Source: Pedobacter chinensis
GTDB lineage: Bacteria; Bacteroidota; Bacteroidia; Sphingobacteriales; Sphingobacteriaceae
Length of the DNA stretch: 64,000 nt
Direction of reading: 5' to 3'
Assembly: GCF_003339865.1 (NCBI RefSeq)
Contig: NZ_QPKV01000004.1
Coordinates: 310,001-374,000 of the forward strand
Part shown: positions 56,504 to 64,000 of the stretch, piece by piece
Numbering within the stretch: position 1 is the first letter of the stretch
Layout of the letters: each line of letters opens with the position of its first letter
Translations under genes and position numbers: made by a program
Notes under the pieces: generated by a model
Told to the model about the DNA's origin: nothing
The model's database searches: none
What the model saw: only the letters and a program-made list of their open reading frames with translations

Positions 56504-57706
56504 ATGAAAAAAATTATGCTTTCTAAAGGCATGTTTATTGCCTGCCTAGTTGTATTTTGTCTATTCTCAATCACAACTTGTCGTAAAGATCAATCTTTCC
56601 CCAAATCTTCTCTCAGGCTACAAAACACGGCACTAATTAAACCGGAGACCATTAACACCTGGTTTCAGAAAACTCCGGCAGCAAAACTCTTATCTCCGGA
56701 TTGGAGTAAGGCAAAGCAAAGAATAATTGATGGCAAAAAAATTGTCCGTGTACCTGTTTCAAATATAGATAAAACCAGTTTGTTAAATAATGATAACGGT
56801 TCCGTAATCAATAATCAGAACTTAAATTACTATGAAATCATCCACCCGAGCTCTTTTTTATAGAAGGCAAAGAAGGTCTAAATTCATTTTTACTTAATTT
56901 TGTTCCAGATGAAAAGAATATAAAGTTTGATAATAATGCCAAATTGAAAGGTAAACTGTACGAATGGAATTTAAAGGGAGATTCAGTTCTTGTACAGGAA
57001 TAGAAGATAATAAGGTTAGGGATTTTTACTTATTAAAATTTAAAAATGAAAGTACTTTGGCTGGATAGGCAGCCTCTTTGGTAACCAATAGGTATCCATC
57101 ATTATTGCCCTCTGCAAATACTTATTTAATAAATCCGTTGCGGAGGAAGCTAATACGGTAACTAACTTGAACCCCCAAACCATGGTATGGAAGGACTTAT
57201 TTCAGGCCTGGCTTTTTGAACTGGGAACCTTTCCAATGGTAAATGCACAACCGCATATACAAATTAGCGATGATGCAAATATAATTACAGGTAATGGCAT
57301 TAATAACCCATCGGTTAATGCTTTTAACAACTTAAGCTCGGTTATTGCTTTAAGAAACAATACAAAATCTGATTTAGTAAGCGGATTTTCTAATGTAGGT
57401 ACGGTTAAATCAGAACCTTACAGTTACGATGTTAACGAATTTTATGGTACTATAGCAGAACAGAATGTGGCTAAAATATTTTTAGGCTCGTTTATATCAA
57501 TTACTACAGTTATCTCAAAAACAGGAAATTCAGCAAATGTTATGTTTCGCTCTGATAATGTTACCGGCTGGGAATCGGGCACCCGTTTTATAAAGGCACA
57601 GGGAGGTAATGTTGGGATAATCCCCAATAAAGCAAGAGGTACGGGACTAAATTTGGGCGGTAATGTTGCCGAAACATTTCAATGGGCAGAAATACTATCG
57701 TGGTAA
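56504..57706 (+). pseudogene. Decayed large lipoprotein, possible effector
   Basis: The first frame (56504-56863) starts as a lipoprotein (FSITTC, Cys near 26) and has PDWSKAKQRIIDGKKIVRVPVSN, a segment common in secreted Bacteroidota lipoproteins. A T-run frameshift near 56855 moves coding to a second frame (LFFIEGKEGLNSFLLNFVP to 57003), then a third (to TAG at 57066), then a fourth open from about 57092 to 57706. The last part (LNPQTMVWKDLFQAWLFELG...) ends GTGLNLGGNVAETFQWAEIL. The final 60 bases are repeated twice downstream. A TTG/ATG at 57167/57179 could start a 175-residue protein on its own, which is less likely. Confidence 0.6.
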
Positions 57707-57740
57707 AAATTTAACCCGGTAAAAATTTAAAATGTTTGTT

Positions 57741-58245
57741 ATGAAAAGAGAAATTATTTATGCAATTTTTATATGCATCAGTTTAACAAGATGCACTTTT
57801 ATCGATGATGGATATAATTTTGAACGAGTTACAGACTCTATGAGCTATAAACAGATTTTAGGCACTTATACCTTTACACCTGATAAGTACCAGGCTAGAA
57901 AACTGAACTTGAAAATGACCGATACTGTAATGCTTAATGTTACCGAAGACTCTTTGCGAACCAGAGACATTAAGGAAATTACATTCTATGATGGGAATTT
58001 ATCTGAACAGAAAGATTTCAATCCCATACCCGAATACATTTAACCTATATACAGGAAAGTGGAAATTTTTTAGTGCAAAATACAATAAAAAATTTTCAAA
58101 TAATATTGAACTGAGGCATCCAAAAACAGATTCAGTTAGCGTAAGTTATCAAGTACAGAAAGATGATAATGACATTTTACATATTGTTGGCTATGAAGTT
58201 ACCGAAGAGGGTTTTATGATATTTAACTTTAAAAAAATAAAATAG
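57741..58245 (+). pseudogene. Frameshifted small lipoprotein, copy 1
   Basis: It begins MKREIIYAIFICISLTRC (lipobox Cys 18) and matches the intact copy at 58415-58927 along its whole length, e.g. TDSMSYKQILGTY and KLNLKMTDTVMLN. A one-base shift near 57990 stops the first frame at 58043. The second frame continues LNRKISIPYPNTFNLYTGKW to 58245. So it is a broken duplicate of the lipoprotein in the next module. Confidence 0.75.
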
Positions 58246-58250
58246 CAAAC

Positions 58251-58309
58251 CTAATTTAGGTGGTAATGTTGCCGAAACATTTCAATGGGCAGAATCTATT
58301 TCATGGTAA
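58251..58309 (+). repeat. Repeat of the effector tail, copy 2
   Basis: CTAATTTAGGTGGTAATGTT through TTTCATGGTAA reproduces the last ~60 bases of the decayed gene (57647-57706), still in the frame NLGGNVAETFQWAESISW. There is no upstream effector sequence. It is an orphan tail between the two lipoprotein copies. Confidence 0.75.
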
Positions 58310-58414
58310 AATAATATAACTTAAATAACCATGATGAAACTGTTATGGTTTTACAGACCACGTATTGGGATGAATAACCTGATCGCTTCATTACCTCTAA
58401 AGAAAATTATAAGG

Positions 58415-58927
58415 ATGAAAAAAGAAATTATTTATGGAGTAACTATACTTGCCTGCACTTTCTTAACCAAATGCACGGTTGATGGCGAATATGGTTTAAA
58501 AACAGTCACAGACTCTATGAGCTATAAACAGATTTTAGGCACTTATGCTTTTAGCCCGAATAAGTACCAGGCCGAAAAGCTGAACTTGAAAATGACCGAT
58601 TCAGTAATGCTTAATATTACGAGTGATTCTCTAAATTTCACAAGTATTCCAGAAGCTAAATATTACAGAGGAAAGTTCTATTTAAATAGAAAGATTTCAA
58701 TTCCATATCCTAATACATTTAACCTAAAAATGGGAAGATGGACTTTTACAAGCTTTAAAGAATATAATAATAAATATATAAATAATATTCAGCTTGAGCA
58801 TTTAAAAACAGATTCTACTCTTATAGGTTATAAAATCCAGAAAGATAGTGATGAAATTTTACATATTATTGGTTATGAAGGAAATGAGATAGGCTTTATA
58901 GTATTTGATTTTAAAAAGATAAAATAG
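58415..58927 (+). CDS. Small lipoprotein, immunity-like, copy 2 (intact)
   Basis: 170 residues from the ATG at 58415, with AAGG four bases before it; the longer frame from 58331 is unlikely. Hydrophobic start and Cys near 20 (CTFLTKC). The body is beta-rich and charged, with SMSYKQILGTYAFSPNKYQAEKLNLKMTDSV. No known family. It has a broken copy before it and a fragment after it, always with the effector-tail repeat in between. I infer a role in protection from the decayed effector. Confidence 0.65.
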   Translation: MKKEIIYGVTILACTFLTKCTVDGEYGLKTVTDSMSYKQILGTYAFSPNKYQAEKLNLKMTDSVMLNITSDSLNFTSIPEAKYYRGKFYLNRKISIPYPNTFNLKMGRWTFTSFKEYNNKYINNIQLEHLKTDSTLIGYKIQKDSDEILHIIGYEGNEIGFIVFDFKKIK

Positions 58928-58932
58928 TAAAC

Positions 58933-59067
58933 CTAATTTAGGCGAGTAATATTGCCGAAACATTTCAATGGGCAGAACTTCTTTCATGGTAATAACATCA
59001 CTCAAAAAATCTTTAAACCAAATGCATGGTTGATGGGCGAATATGGTTTAAAAACAGTCACAGACTC
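58933..59067 (+). repeat. Effector tail copy 3 and lipoprotein fragment copy 3
   Basis: 58933-58992 repeats the tail again (CTAATTTAGGCGAGTAATATTGCCGAAACATTTCAATGGG-type; ending TCATGGTAA). 59011-59067 repeats about 57 bases of the lipoprotein gene around TKCTVDGEYGLKTVTDS, with one added base, and breaks off at CAGACTC. This is the third, nearly erased module. Confidence 0.7.
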
Positions 59068-59124
59068 AGCAGCTTTGCAACCCAACAAAAGCCATATGGT
59101 TTAGTTCAGTTTCAATAAAAAATA

Positions 59125-59652
59125 TCATTCAGTAGGTTTAGCTTCAGCCTGCATCGCCTGCTCATCTTCGTAAGTGGGTCCGTAAAGACCTGGAACTTTG
59201 CAGCCGTTTATACGGAGATATATAATCATTTCTCCTCTGTGATGGTAAATATGGTTCATTAAAAAACCTCTGATCACTTGAATCCGCGGTGTTTCCGGTA
59301 GTACCGTTTTTTCTCCAACAGTCATTTTCCATAAGTCTGACATTTGCTCATCTGTTGCCGTTTCCAGGCTTTGTTTTGCTTTTTTGAAGTTTTCTTCAAA
59401 TCTGGCTTTAATCTTTTCAATATCAGTATAGTCCCGTTCCACATCTTCGTATTCATCCATATTAAAAACATTGCCATGAACTGTGTAAGGGTACCAGTTG
59501 TAAATTTCAGCGATGTGCCAAGCTAACTGACCAGTGGTCCACGAAGTGGTCGATGGTTTGAAATTCAAAATATTTTGAGGGATTGAATGGAGCAGTTTTC
59601 GGGTGCTTTCTGCCTCGCGAAGAAACTCACCCAATAATAGTTTTACCAACAT
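59125..59652 (-). CDS. DinB family protein
   Basis: 175 residues, four-helix-bundle type. The three metal ligands are seen as WHIAEI (His near 46) and NHIYHHRGEM (two His near 134-138). DinB/YfiT proteins are thiol-dependent hydrolase- or transferase-like; the substrate is unknown. Single gene, no clear operon. Confidence 0.85.
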   Translation of the reverse strand: MLVKLLLGEFLREAESTRKLLHSIPQNILNFKPSTTSWTTGQLAWHIAEIYNWYPYTVHGNVFNMDEYEDVERDYTDIEKIKARFEENFKKAKQSLETATDEQMSDLWKMTVGEKTVLPETPRIQVIRGFLMNHIYHHRGEMIIYLRINGCKVPGLYGPTYEDEQAMQAEAKPTE

Positions 59653-59990
59653 ATCATTTTATTAAAGTTTATGACTTAATCAATTACAATGGTGATTTAT
59701 ATAATAAAAGTTTTAGCCATTTGGTTTTTATAAATGATATTTATCTTTATAGCCAGGATTTGCATAATTGAAAAATGTATTAAGATTCCCCATCGAGTGG
59801 GGAATGGTGCGGTGGGTAAACCATAAAGCAAATATTGAATTGAGGACGATAAAGACACAAATATTTTTCAGGCCGTGCTTGTTGTTCTCATTCTGAAGCA
59901 GGTGGGAGCCCAATCTCATTAAGCTAAGAAAAAAACAAAAAATAATTGTCCTTCTGAACCTAGTGAAGATCGCGAAGCAGCTACGAAGTA
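59653..59990. other. Spacer with one short hairpin
   Basis: No gene seen. ATTCCCCA-TCGAG-TGGGGAAT (59785-59805) is a perfect 8-bp dyad. GTCCTTCTGAACCTAGTGAA (59948 onward) and the following GCGAAGCAGC resemble common intergenic repeats. Confidence 0.4.
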
Positions 59991-60540
59991 AACCCCTGAC
60001 CTACGGGCATTGTGCCTGGTTTATTGCTGAATTGTTTTTGTAACGGAGTAGTTCTGTTTATTAATTTTTGTATTTCATCGCCTGGGGGATTGTTCGGGTA
60101 TTTTCCCGCAGATGCCGCTGATTACGCAGATAAAAATAAAGTCTGCGTAATTTTCTTAAATCTGCGGGATATTATTTCTTTAAGAATTTAAATTAAAATT
60201 ATGATTAACAGTGAATTACAAAATACGTCATTGATAGGCACAAAGAACCCCTGACCTACGGGGATTCTAACTGGTTTACTGCTGAATTGTTTTTGTAGGG
60301 CAGTAGTGTGGTGTTTATTAAAGTTTGTGTTCCATTGTTTGGGGATTATTCAGGTATTTCCCGCAGATGTCGCTGATTACGCAGATAAAAATAAAGTCTG
60401 CGTAATTTTCTTAAATCTGCGGGATATTATTTCTTTAAGAATTTAAATAAAAGTGAATTACAAAACACGTCATTGATAGGCACGAGAACCCCTGACCTAC
60501 GGGGATTCTAACTGGTTTACTACTGAATTGTTTTGTTGCT
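59991..60540. repeat. Tandem repeat (2.2 units, ~245 bp) with nested palindromes
   Basis: Units start with AACCCCTGACCTACGGG at 59991, 60246 and 60487 (partial). Each complete unit contains a nested dyad: CCCGCAGAT ... ATCTGCGGG outside, ATTACGCAGA / TCTGCGTAAT inside (60105-60168 and 60360-60423). This CTGCGGG/CTGCGTAAT hairpin type is a common extragenic palindrome in Bacteroidota. The fragment of unit 3 ends 10 bp before the DUF4199 stop. Confidence 0.85.
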
Positions 60541-60548
60541 ACTTTAAG

Positions 60549-61091
60549 TTAAGCAGTTTGAATGGAAGAGAGATGATTGGTCTTCCTTTTTAAAATTAAA
60601 GCGCTGATAATGGTAATCAATAAACCGATTGGAAGAATTTCGGCATAAGTAAATAGGATTACCAGAATCGGGTTTTTATACATCTCTTTATATTCTGCCA
60701 TTTGCTGTGTTTTTGCAGTCAGCTCTGCAGCTGTCGCTCCATCTTTTTTAGCTTGTAATAATACGTGTTCGGCGTATCGATCCATAAAGTCAGGAATGAA
60801 CAGGTAATAATCGATTAACCAAACTACAACATACATGGTTGATGCGATCAGGCTGATTAGAAGTCCGATTTTAAAACCCTTTCCAAAAGTAATTGCTCCA
60901 TTATTATATTTATCTCTGTAGTTTTTTATACCTACAAAAATAAAAGAGAAAGCCAGCAGCATGGCCGCATAGCCCAGAAACATGCTACTTTCAAAATCTC
61001 TGTTATTATAACATTTCGCAATGGATAATACCATTAATGCAGTTACAATTAAGCCTGCAATTAATCCGAATACAAGTACAATTTTTTTCAT
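60549..61091 (-). CDS. DUF4199 family membrane protein
   Basis: 180 residues with four hydrophobic segments (about 5-22, 38-56, 70-95, 145-168). GAITFGKGFKIGLLISLIAS and the stretch MDRYAEHVLLQAKKDGATAAEL match DUF4199. Function unknown. The gene upstream (61332-61793, same strand) encodes a LuxR-type membrane protein, and the 240 bp between contain copy 2 of the inverted-repeat element. Confidence 0.85.
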   Translation of the reverse strand: MKKIVLVFGLIAGLIVTALMVLSIAKCYNNRDFESSMFLGYAAMLLAFSFIFVGIKNYRDKYNNGAITFGKGFKIGLLISLIASTMYVVVWLIDYYLFIPDFMDRYAEHVLLQAKKDGATAAELTAKTQQMAEYKEMYKNPILVILFTYAEILPIGLLITIISALILKRKTNHLSSIQTA

Positions 61092-61115
61092 CCTTATAAA
61101 TTTGTTTTTAATTGT

Positions 61116-61225
61116 GATGAAGCTATCAGATTTTTCATAAGTGTTTGTTAATTATGTGTTCAAGAACTCGCAAGCTCGGTTTATTCATACCACTGTGTGG
61201 TTTGAAAAATCATGATGGTTTCATC
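61116..61225 (-). repeat. Element with terminal inverted repeats, copy 2 (leader of the DUF4199 gene)
   Basis: Ends GATGAAGCTATCAGATTTTT and AAAAATCATGATGGTTTCATC pair over most of their length. Interior matches copy 1 at 53554-53667 (AAGAACTCGCAAGCTCGG, TTTATTCATACCACTGTGT). Like copy 1 it lies ~25-140 bp upstream of a minus-strand start codon. Confidence 0.7.
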
Positions 61226-61331
61226 TGTTTATTTTTTTATACCACGAAGATGAAAGGAAGTTTTTTCTTTTGGCTCATACTTTTGGGCGATTTTAACTAA
61301 AACTCTCCATTTCACACTTAAGTATTATCGA

Positions 61332-61793
61332 TTATGGAATGATTTTAAGCCTTTTCGATGTTTCTACTGCCTGCGTTCGTCGTTTTACTTCAAGTTTTTC
61401 AAAAAGCTTTGCAATATGAGTTTTAACAGTATTGAGAGATACAAATAGTGTGTTGGCAATTTCCTGATTACTTAAGCCGCTGGCCATTAATTCTAAAACT
61501 TCTAATTCCCTTTTACTGATATTGAGCTTGGCTAATTCATCTTCATTTACAACAAAGTTTTTTGAAAGATCGGGGTAAACTTCCTTTTCAACTAAAATAG
61601 TTTTGGGTTTAGTTAGCTTTAGGGCCAACCAAATGCCCAAGCCAGTAAATATCAATGCTATAAAACCAGCATAAACTTCGAACGAATGGTTAATAATGAT
61701 TAAACGCAGCTCTAACCACTTCATTAAAAAAAGAATCAGGGCTAAAGAAATCCCATACAGTATCAGGCTTTTGTTTTTATGTAAAAAGTTCAA
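61332..61793 (-). CDS. Membrane-anchored LuxR-type transcriptional regulator
   Basis: 153 residues. Two membrane helices (about 9-27, 40-60), then a LuxR_C helix-turn-helix: [26 protein letters not shown] and [22 protein letters not shown]. No receiver domain. Small membrane LuxR proteins next to DUF4199 genes are frequent in this group; what they sense is unknown. It probably controls the DUF4199 gene downstream. Confidence 0.85.
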   Translation of the reverse strand: MNFLHKNKSLILYGISLALILFLMKWLELRLIIINHSFEVYAGFIALIFTGLGIWLALKLTKPKTILVEKEVYPDLSKNFVVNEDELAKLNISKRELEVLELMASGLSNQEIANTLFVSLNTVKTHIAKLFEKLEVKRRTQAVETSKRLKIIP

Positions 61794-62010
61794 AATGATC
61801 TTTAAAAATTAGTGTTTCATCAAAAATAAAAAAACTACTTCAGTTAGAAAATTGTTGCTGCTTTATCTGCCTGGTTTTAAAAACTTATGGTAAGATATTA
61901 AATGTAAACGGTGTATTTTTTCTGTTAATCAATAATTTTTCTTGCTTATTTTTTAATTGGAAAGCAATAAAGAGATAAATTAGCCAAAAAATTAAAGCTA
62001 TTCTTTTTTT

Positions 62011-62802
62011 ATGAAAACTACGTTATTAGCCCTGTTCCTCTCCATTACATTATTAGCCTGCAAACAAGGGAAATTAGAAAAAACATTAACCTCAAGAGTT
62101 ATTACTGATCAGGATGATTTCAACGAATTTCCTAAAACCAAAGATAAGGTAATCTCTATTGAAGATGTTTACTCTGAAAATCCGGATAGTTCTGGCGGCT
62201 TTTCTGTTAAATTTAAAGATACCGCAATTTATATACAGGATGGTTCAAAGCCATTGGCCAGGAAATTTCAGGAAGCAAGATTCATCAACTCCCAAAAAAC
62301 GGCGGTTTTGGTACAAATAGCAGATGGTGCTGGCAAAATCTCTCCATTTTACATTATTTCACTTAAAAATGGTCAACCCGATGCAGTTGCTTTGATCAAA
62401 CCATCCGATGGAAAAGGCGACAAAGATTTTGCAAAAGGATTGGAAGAAATCACGCGCACCAGTATTTTGATCAATAACGATTTTGTTATTTCAACTGTTC
62501 GTGGAAAAGTATATCCTGTAAAAAGGAAAAACGCAAATGAGCTTATTCAAGGCAATTTTATTTTAAATTCTGGCGATAGGACAACGCTTGTTTTTTCTGG
62601 CGATAGTTCTTTATATCAGGTAAATTATCTTACAGGCGAAACTGCTGAATTGCCTGTACCAGCTAAGGTATTACGTTCAGGAACGATGGTAAGAGAAATC
62701 CAACAAAATTATAGTTGGTTTAAAAATGCCCGTGGTACTTCATTTTTAAAAGAAAATCCTGATGACGACAGGATTGTGGATATAAAAGAATTTAAGCACT
62801 AG
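62011..62802 (+). CDS. Hypothetical lipoprotein
   Basis: 263 residues. MKTTLLALFLSITLLAC gives a clear lipobox, Cys 17. The body is beta-rich (VISIEDVYSENPDSSGGFSVKFKDTAIYIQDG) and I recognise no family. It shares a terminator with the convergent alkylation-repair operon. Confidence 0.7.
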   Translation: MKTTLLALFLSITLLACKQGKLEKTLTSRVITDQDDFNEFPKTKDKVISIEDVYSENPDSSGGFSVKFKDTAIYIQDGSKPLARKFQEARFINSQKTAVLVQIADGAGKISPFYIISLKNGQPDAVALIKPSDGKGDKDFAKGLEEITRTSILINNDFVISTVRGKVYPVKRKNANELIQGNFILNSGDRTTLVFSGDSSLYQVNYLTGETAELPVPAKVLRSGTMVREIQQNYSWFKNARGTSFLKENPDDDRIVDIKEFKH

Positions 62803-62809
62803 ATGTTTT

Positions 62810-62845
62810 AAATGGTTGTTTAAGAAAGCTTAAACAACCATTTTT
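62810..62845. terminator. Bidirectional terminator
   Basis: A perfect 15-bp stem, AAATGGTTGTTTAAG with CTTAAACAACCATTT, around AAAG, followed by Ts. Its right arm contains the last codons and stop of the AlkB-like gene. Confidence 0.9.
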
Positions 62846-63438
62846 CTAAAGGTTAGATTAATCCTGGCCTTTGTTACTTTTTTAGTTGGCGGCAGGCGAT
62901 GCAGCCAATTGGTTTGCGTATCATCTTTCATCACTAACAAACTTCCATGTTCCAAAAAGGTGGTAATGGTTTCTTTAGTTTGTTTGTGCTTAAATAGAAA
63001 TCTCCGTTCGGCGCCAAAACTCATGGAGGCTATGGCAGAATTTTTACCTAAAGTTTTTTCATCGTCACTGTGGTAGGCCATTCCTTCATCACCATTATGG
63101 TATAAATTTAACAGGCAGGAATTAAAGGTTGTGCCTGTTTTTTGTTCGGCAATTTTTTTCAGTTCGAGCAATTCGTCAGTCCATGGCAAGGCATATTTGG
63201 TTGTGTTTGAATAGGTGTAAGAATAAGCATCATTACCGTACCAGGCAACTTTTCGTTTGGTAATAATATGTTTGCCCATTATAAATGCCTCATCACTTTT
63301 CCATTCTATGGTGTTTAACAGCACATTAAAATAGTAGTCAGCATTTTTTGGCGAAAACAATTTCCCATAATAATTTACTGTTCCGCCATAGGGCAGCAGG
63401 TTCTGGTTAACATTTATTGCGTTGTTAAATAAATCCAT
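62830..63438 (-). CDS. AlkB-like 2-oxoglutarate/Fe(II) dioxygenase
   Basis: 202 residues. YNSCLLNLYHNGDEGMAYHSDDEK includes the first iron ligand pair HxD (H and D of YHSDDE). The distal His is in TNWLHRLPPT, and RINLTFRKM carries the 2-oxoglutarate Arg. FGAERRFLFKHK is the AlkB substrate strand. AlkB-family enzymes reverse 1-methyladenine and 3-methylcytosine damage. It overlaps the Ada zinc-domain gene by 25 bp, which implies coupled translation. Confidence 0.93.
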   Translation of the reverse strand: MDLFNNAINVNQNLLPYGGTVNYYGKLFSPKNADYYFNVLLNTIEWKSDEAFIMGKHIITKRKVAWYGNDAYSYTYSNTTKYALPWTDELLELKKIAEQKTGTTFNSCLLNLYHNGDEGMAYHSDDEKTLGKNSAIASMSFGAERRFLFKHKQTKETITTFLEHGSLLVMKDDTQTNWLHRLPPTKKVTKARINLTFRKMVV

Positions 63439-63662
63439 TGTTTATATTTTACGTTCAAACAGTTTCCGCAAGGCCTAAATCCAGCAGACCTGGCCTCGTT
63501 TTCTGTTTCAAAAAAAATGCGGTTTTCAGGTTTCGTTCTTTTGCCCGATTTGCAATCAAGCTTTCCGTATATCATTAATCTCGCGTTTCCTCCGAAACAA
63601 ATCTCTTTGTTTTTTATTTTTCCTCTAAGATCTGCAGAAGATATTTCCTGGTGTTTGATCAT
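63414..63662 (-). CDS. Stand-alone Ada metal-binding domain protein
   Basis: 82 residues from the ATG at 63662. It matches the zinc domain of Ada: ICFGGNARLMIYGKLDCKSGK and FRPCGNCL, with four Cys at 22, 37, 65 and 68. In Ada, the first such Cys takes a methyl from DNA phosphotriesters and converts the protein to an activator. Here the domain is separate from the methyltransferase gene upstream. The longer open frame to 63962 is a shadow of the methyltransferase gene. Confidence 0.85.
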   Translation of the reverse strand: MIKHQEISSADLRGKIKNKEICFGGNARLMIYGKLDCKSGKRTKPENRIFFETENEARSAGFRPCGNCLNVKYKQWIYLTTQ

Positions 63663-63706
63663 TGATTTAGAATTTTGAATCAGGTGAGTAAAAAAGTATA
63701 ATGTGG

Positions 63707-64000
63707 TTAACCAATTCCGGCAGTTAATTCTACTTTTGATGCTTCCCAACCAATAATAGCTGTTTTGCGGTCTGTACCCCAATGATAGCCGCCTAAAACA
63801 CCACTGGATTGGATCACACGATGGCAGGGTATTAAAAATGCAACAGGATTTTTGCCGATGGCGGTACCCACGGCCCGTGATGCACCCGGCATTTTGATGT
63901 GCCCGGCAATAGAACCATAAGTTGATAGTTTTCCCATCGGGATTTTTAATAATGCCTCCCAAACTTTTAACTGAAAATCACTTCCTTTTAAATGAAGTTT
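63707..64000 (-). CDS. O6-methylguanine-DNA methyltransferase domain (Ada/Ogt type), partial
   Basis: The frame runs from the window end to the stop at 63707. It reads LHLKGSDFQLKVWEALLKIP, then GKLSTYGSIAGHI, GTAIGKNPVAFLIPCHRVIQ and GGYHWGTDRKTAII: the arginine-finger helix and the active-site PCHR Cys of MGMT are intact. The 5' end is outside the window, so an N-terminal AraC or zinc part cannot be judged. It is 44 bp upstream of the Ada zinc-domain gene, the first visible gene of the alkylation-repair operon. Confidence 0.93.
   Translation of the reverse strand, partial: KLHLKGSDFQLKVWEALLKIPMGKLSTYGSIAGHIKMPGASRAVGTAIGKNPVAFLIPCHRVIQSSGVLGGYHWGTDRKTAIIGWEASKVELTAGIG

Noticed and set aside
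57167..57706. An independent 179-residue gene
   Set aside because: The frame is open upstream of its TTG, the sequence continues a broken lipoprotein, and the end is the module tail; it is better explained as the last piece of a pseudogene.
58331..58414. N-terminal extension of the intact lipoprotein
   Set aside because: It places 28 unrelated residues before the signal peptide; the ATG at 58415 has AAGG before it and matches the start of the frameshifted copy.
59991..60540. Second possible CRISPR-like array
   Set aside because: Only about two units of ~245 bp with similar interiors; it is a tandem extragenic palindrome repeat.
63414..63962. A 182-residue minus-strand frame covering both Ada parts
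   Set aside because: Its first half is out of frame with the clear MGMT sequence (63707-64000) and has no family resemblance; only the last 82 codons, from the ATG at 63662, are the Ada zinc domain.

Overview
The window looks like a chromosomal stretch of a Bacteroidota bacterium, most likely a Sphingobacteriaceae member close to Pedobacter. The reasons are an AT-rich genome, promoters of the TAnnTTTG type, weak Shine-Dalgarno signals, TonB-dependent receptors with an N-terminal carboxypeptidase-like domain, many META/DUF4199/DUF2490/DUF6660-type proteins, and a division cluster in the Bacteroidota order. I saw no rRNA, tRNA, prophage or CRISPR array.

Region 1 (1-8.8 kb) is the 3' half of the cell-wall/division cluster: murD end, ftsW, an inserted GxxExxY gene, murG, murC, ftsQ, ftsA, ftsZ. 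An unusual triple inverted repeat sits just before ftsZ. Region 2 (8.9-15.1 kb) holds an alpha-oxoamine synthase, a histone H1-like protein, a REP array attached to its REP-associated transposase gene, dapA and ligA. Region 3 (15.3-26.7 kb) holds an AraC/SDR/NmrA operon, an AcpH-like protein, a patatin, tyrS, a RES-type toxin-antitoxin pair, and an operon of penicillin acylase, small membrane protein and LuxE-like ligase. Region 4 (26.9-38.9 kb) has two TonB receptors, a GH31 glucosidase with glgB, a candidate short RNA antisense to the glgB 3' flank, a Cys-rich DUF6660-like protein, a sigma region-2-only protein and a Crp-like regulator.

Region 5 (39.3-45.8 kb) is the most coherent. It contains a glycolytic operon pfkA - BadF-type (pseudo)kinase - gap, a divergent Nudix-wHTH regulator with a damaged Nudix box, an intact BadF-type kinase, and a structured untranslated transcript candidate. 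Three copies of one operator-like palindrome (GTGTA-W5-TACAC) sit at the RNA promoter, at the pfkA promoter, and in front of the second kinase. I infer a small sugar regulon that includes an RNA.

Region 6 (45.8-56.2 kb) carries ltaE, accC, ribE, a GH78 rhamnosidase, DUF4268, a TPR protein, a small beta-barrel protein, YihY and a META lipoprotein. Region 7 (56.5-61.8 kb) is accessory and repeat-rich. It has a decayed lipoprotein gene followed by three degenerate repeats of the module 'effector tail + small lipoprotein', which looks like an effector/immunity cassette array. After it come DinB, a tandem repeat with nested palindromes, DUF4199, and a LuxR-type membrane regulator. A ~110 bp element with terminal inverted repeats occurs twice (53.6 and 61.1 kb) directly upstream of unrelated genes. 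The window ends in a compact alkylation-repair operon: MGMT/Ada - stand-alone Ada zinc domain - AlkB-like dioxygenase.
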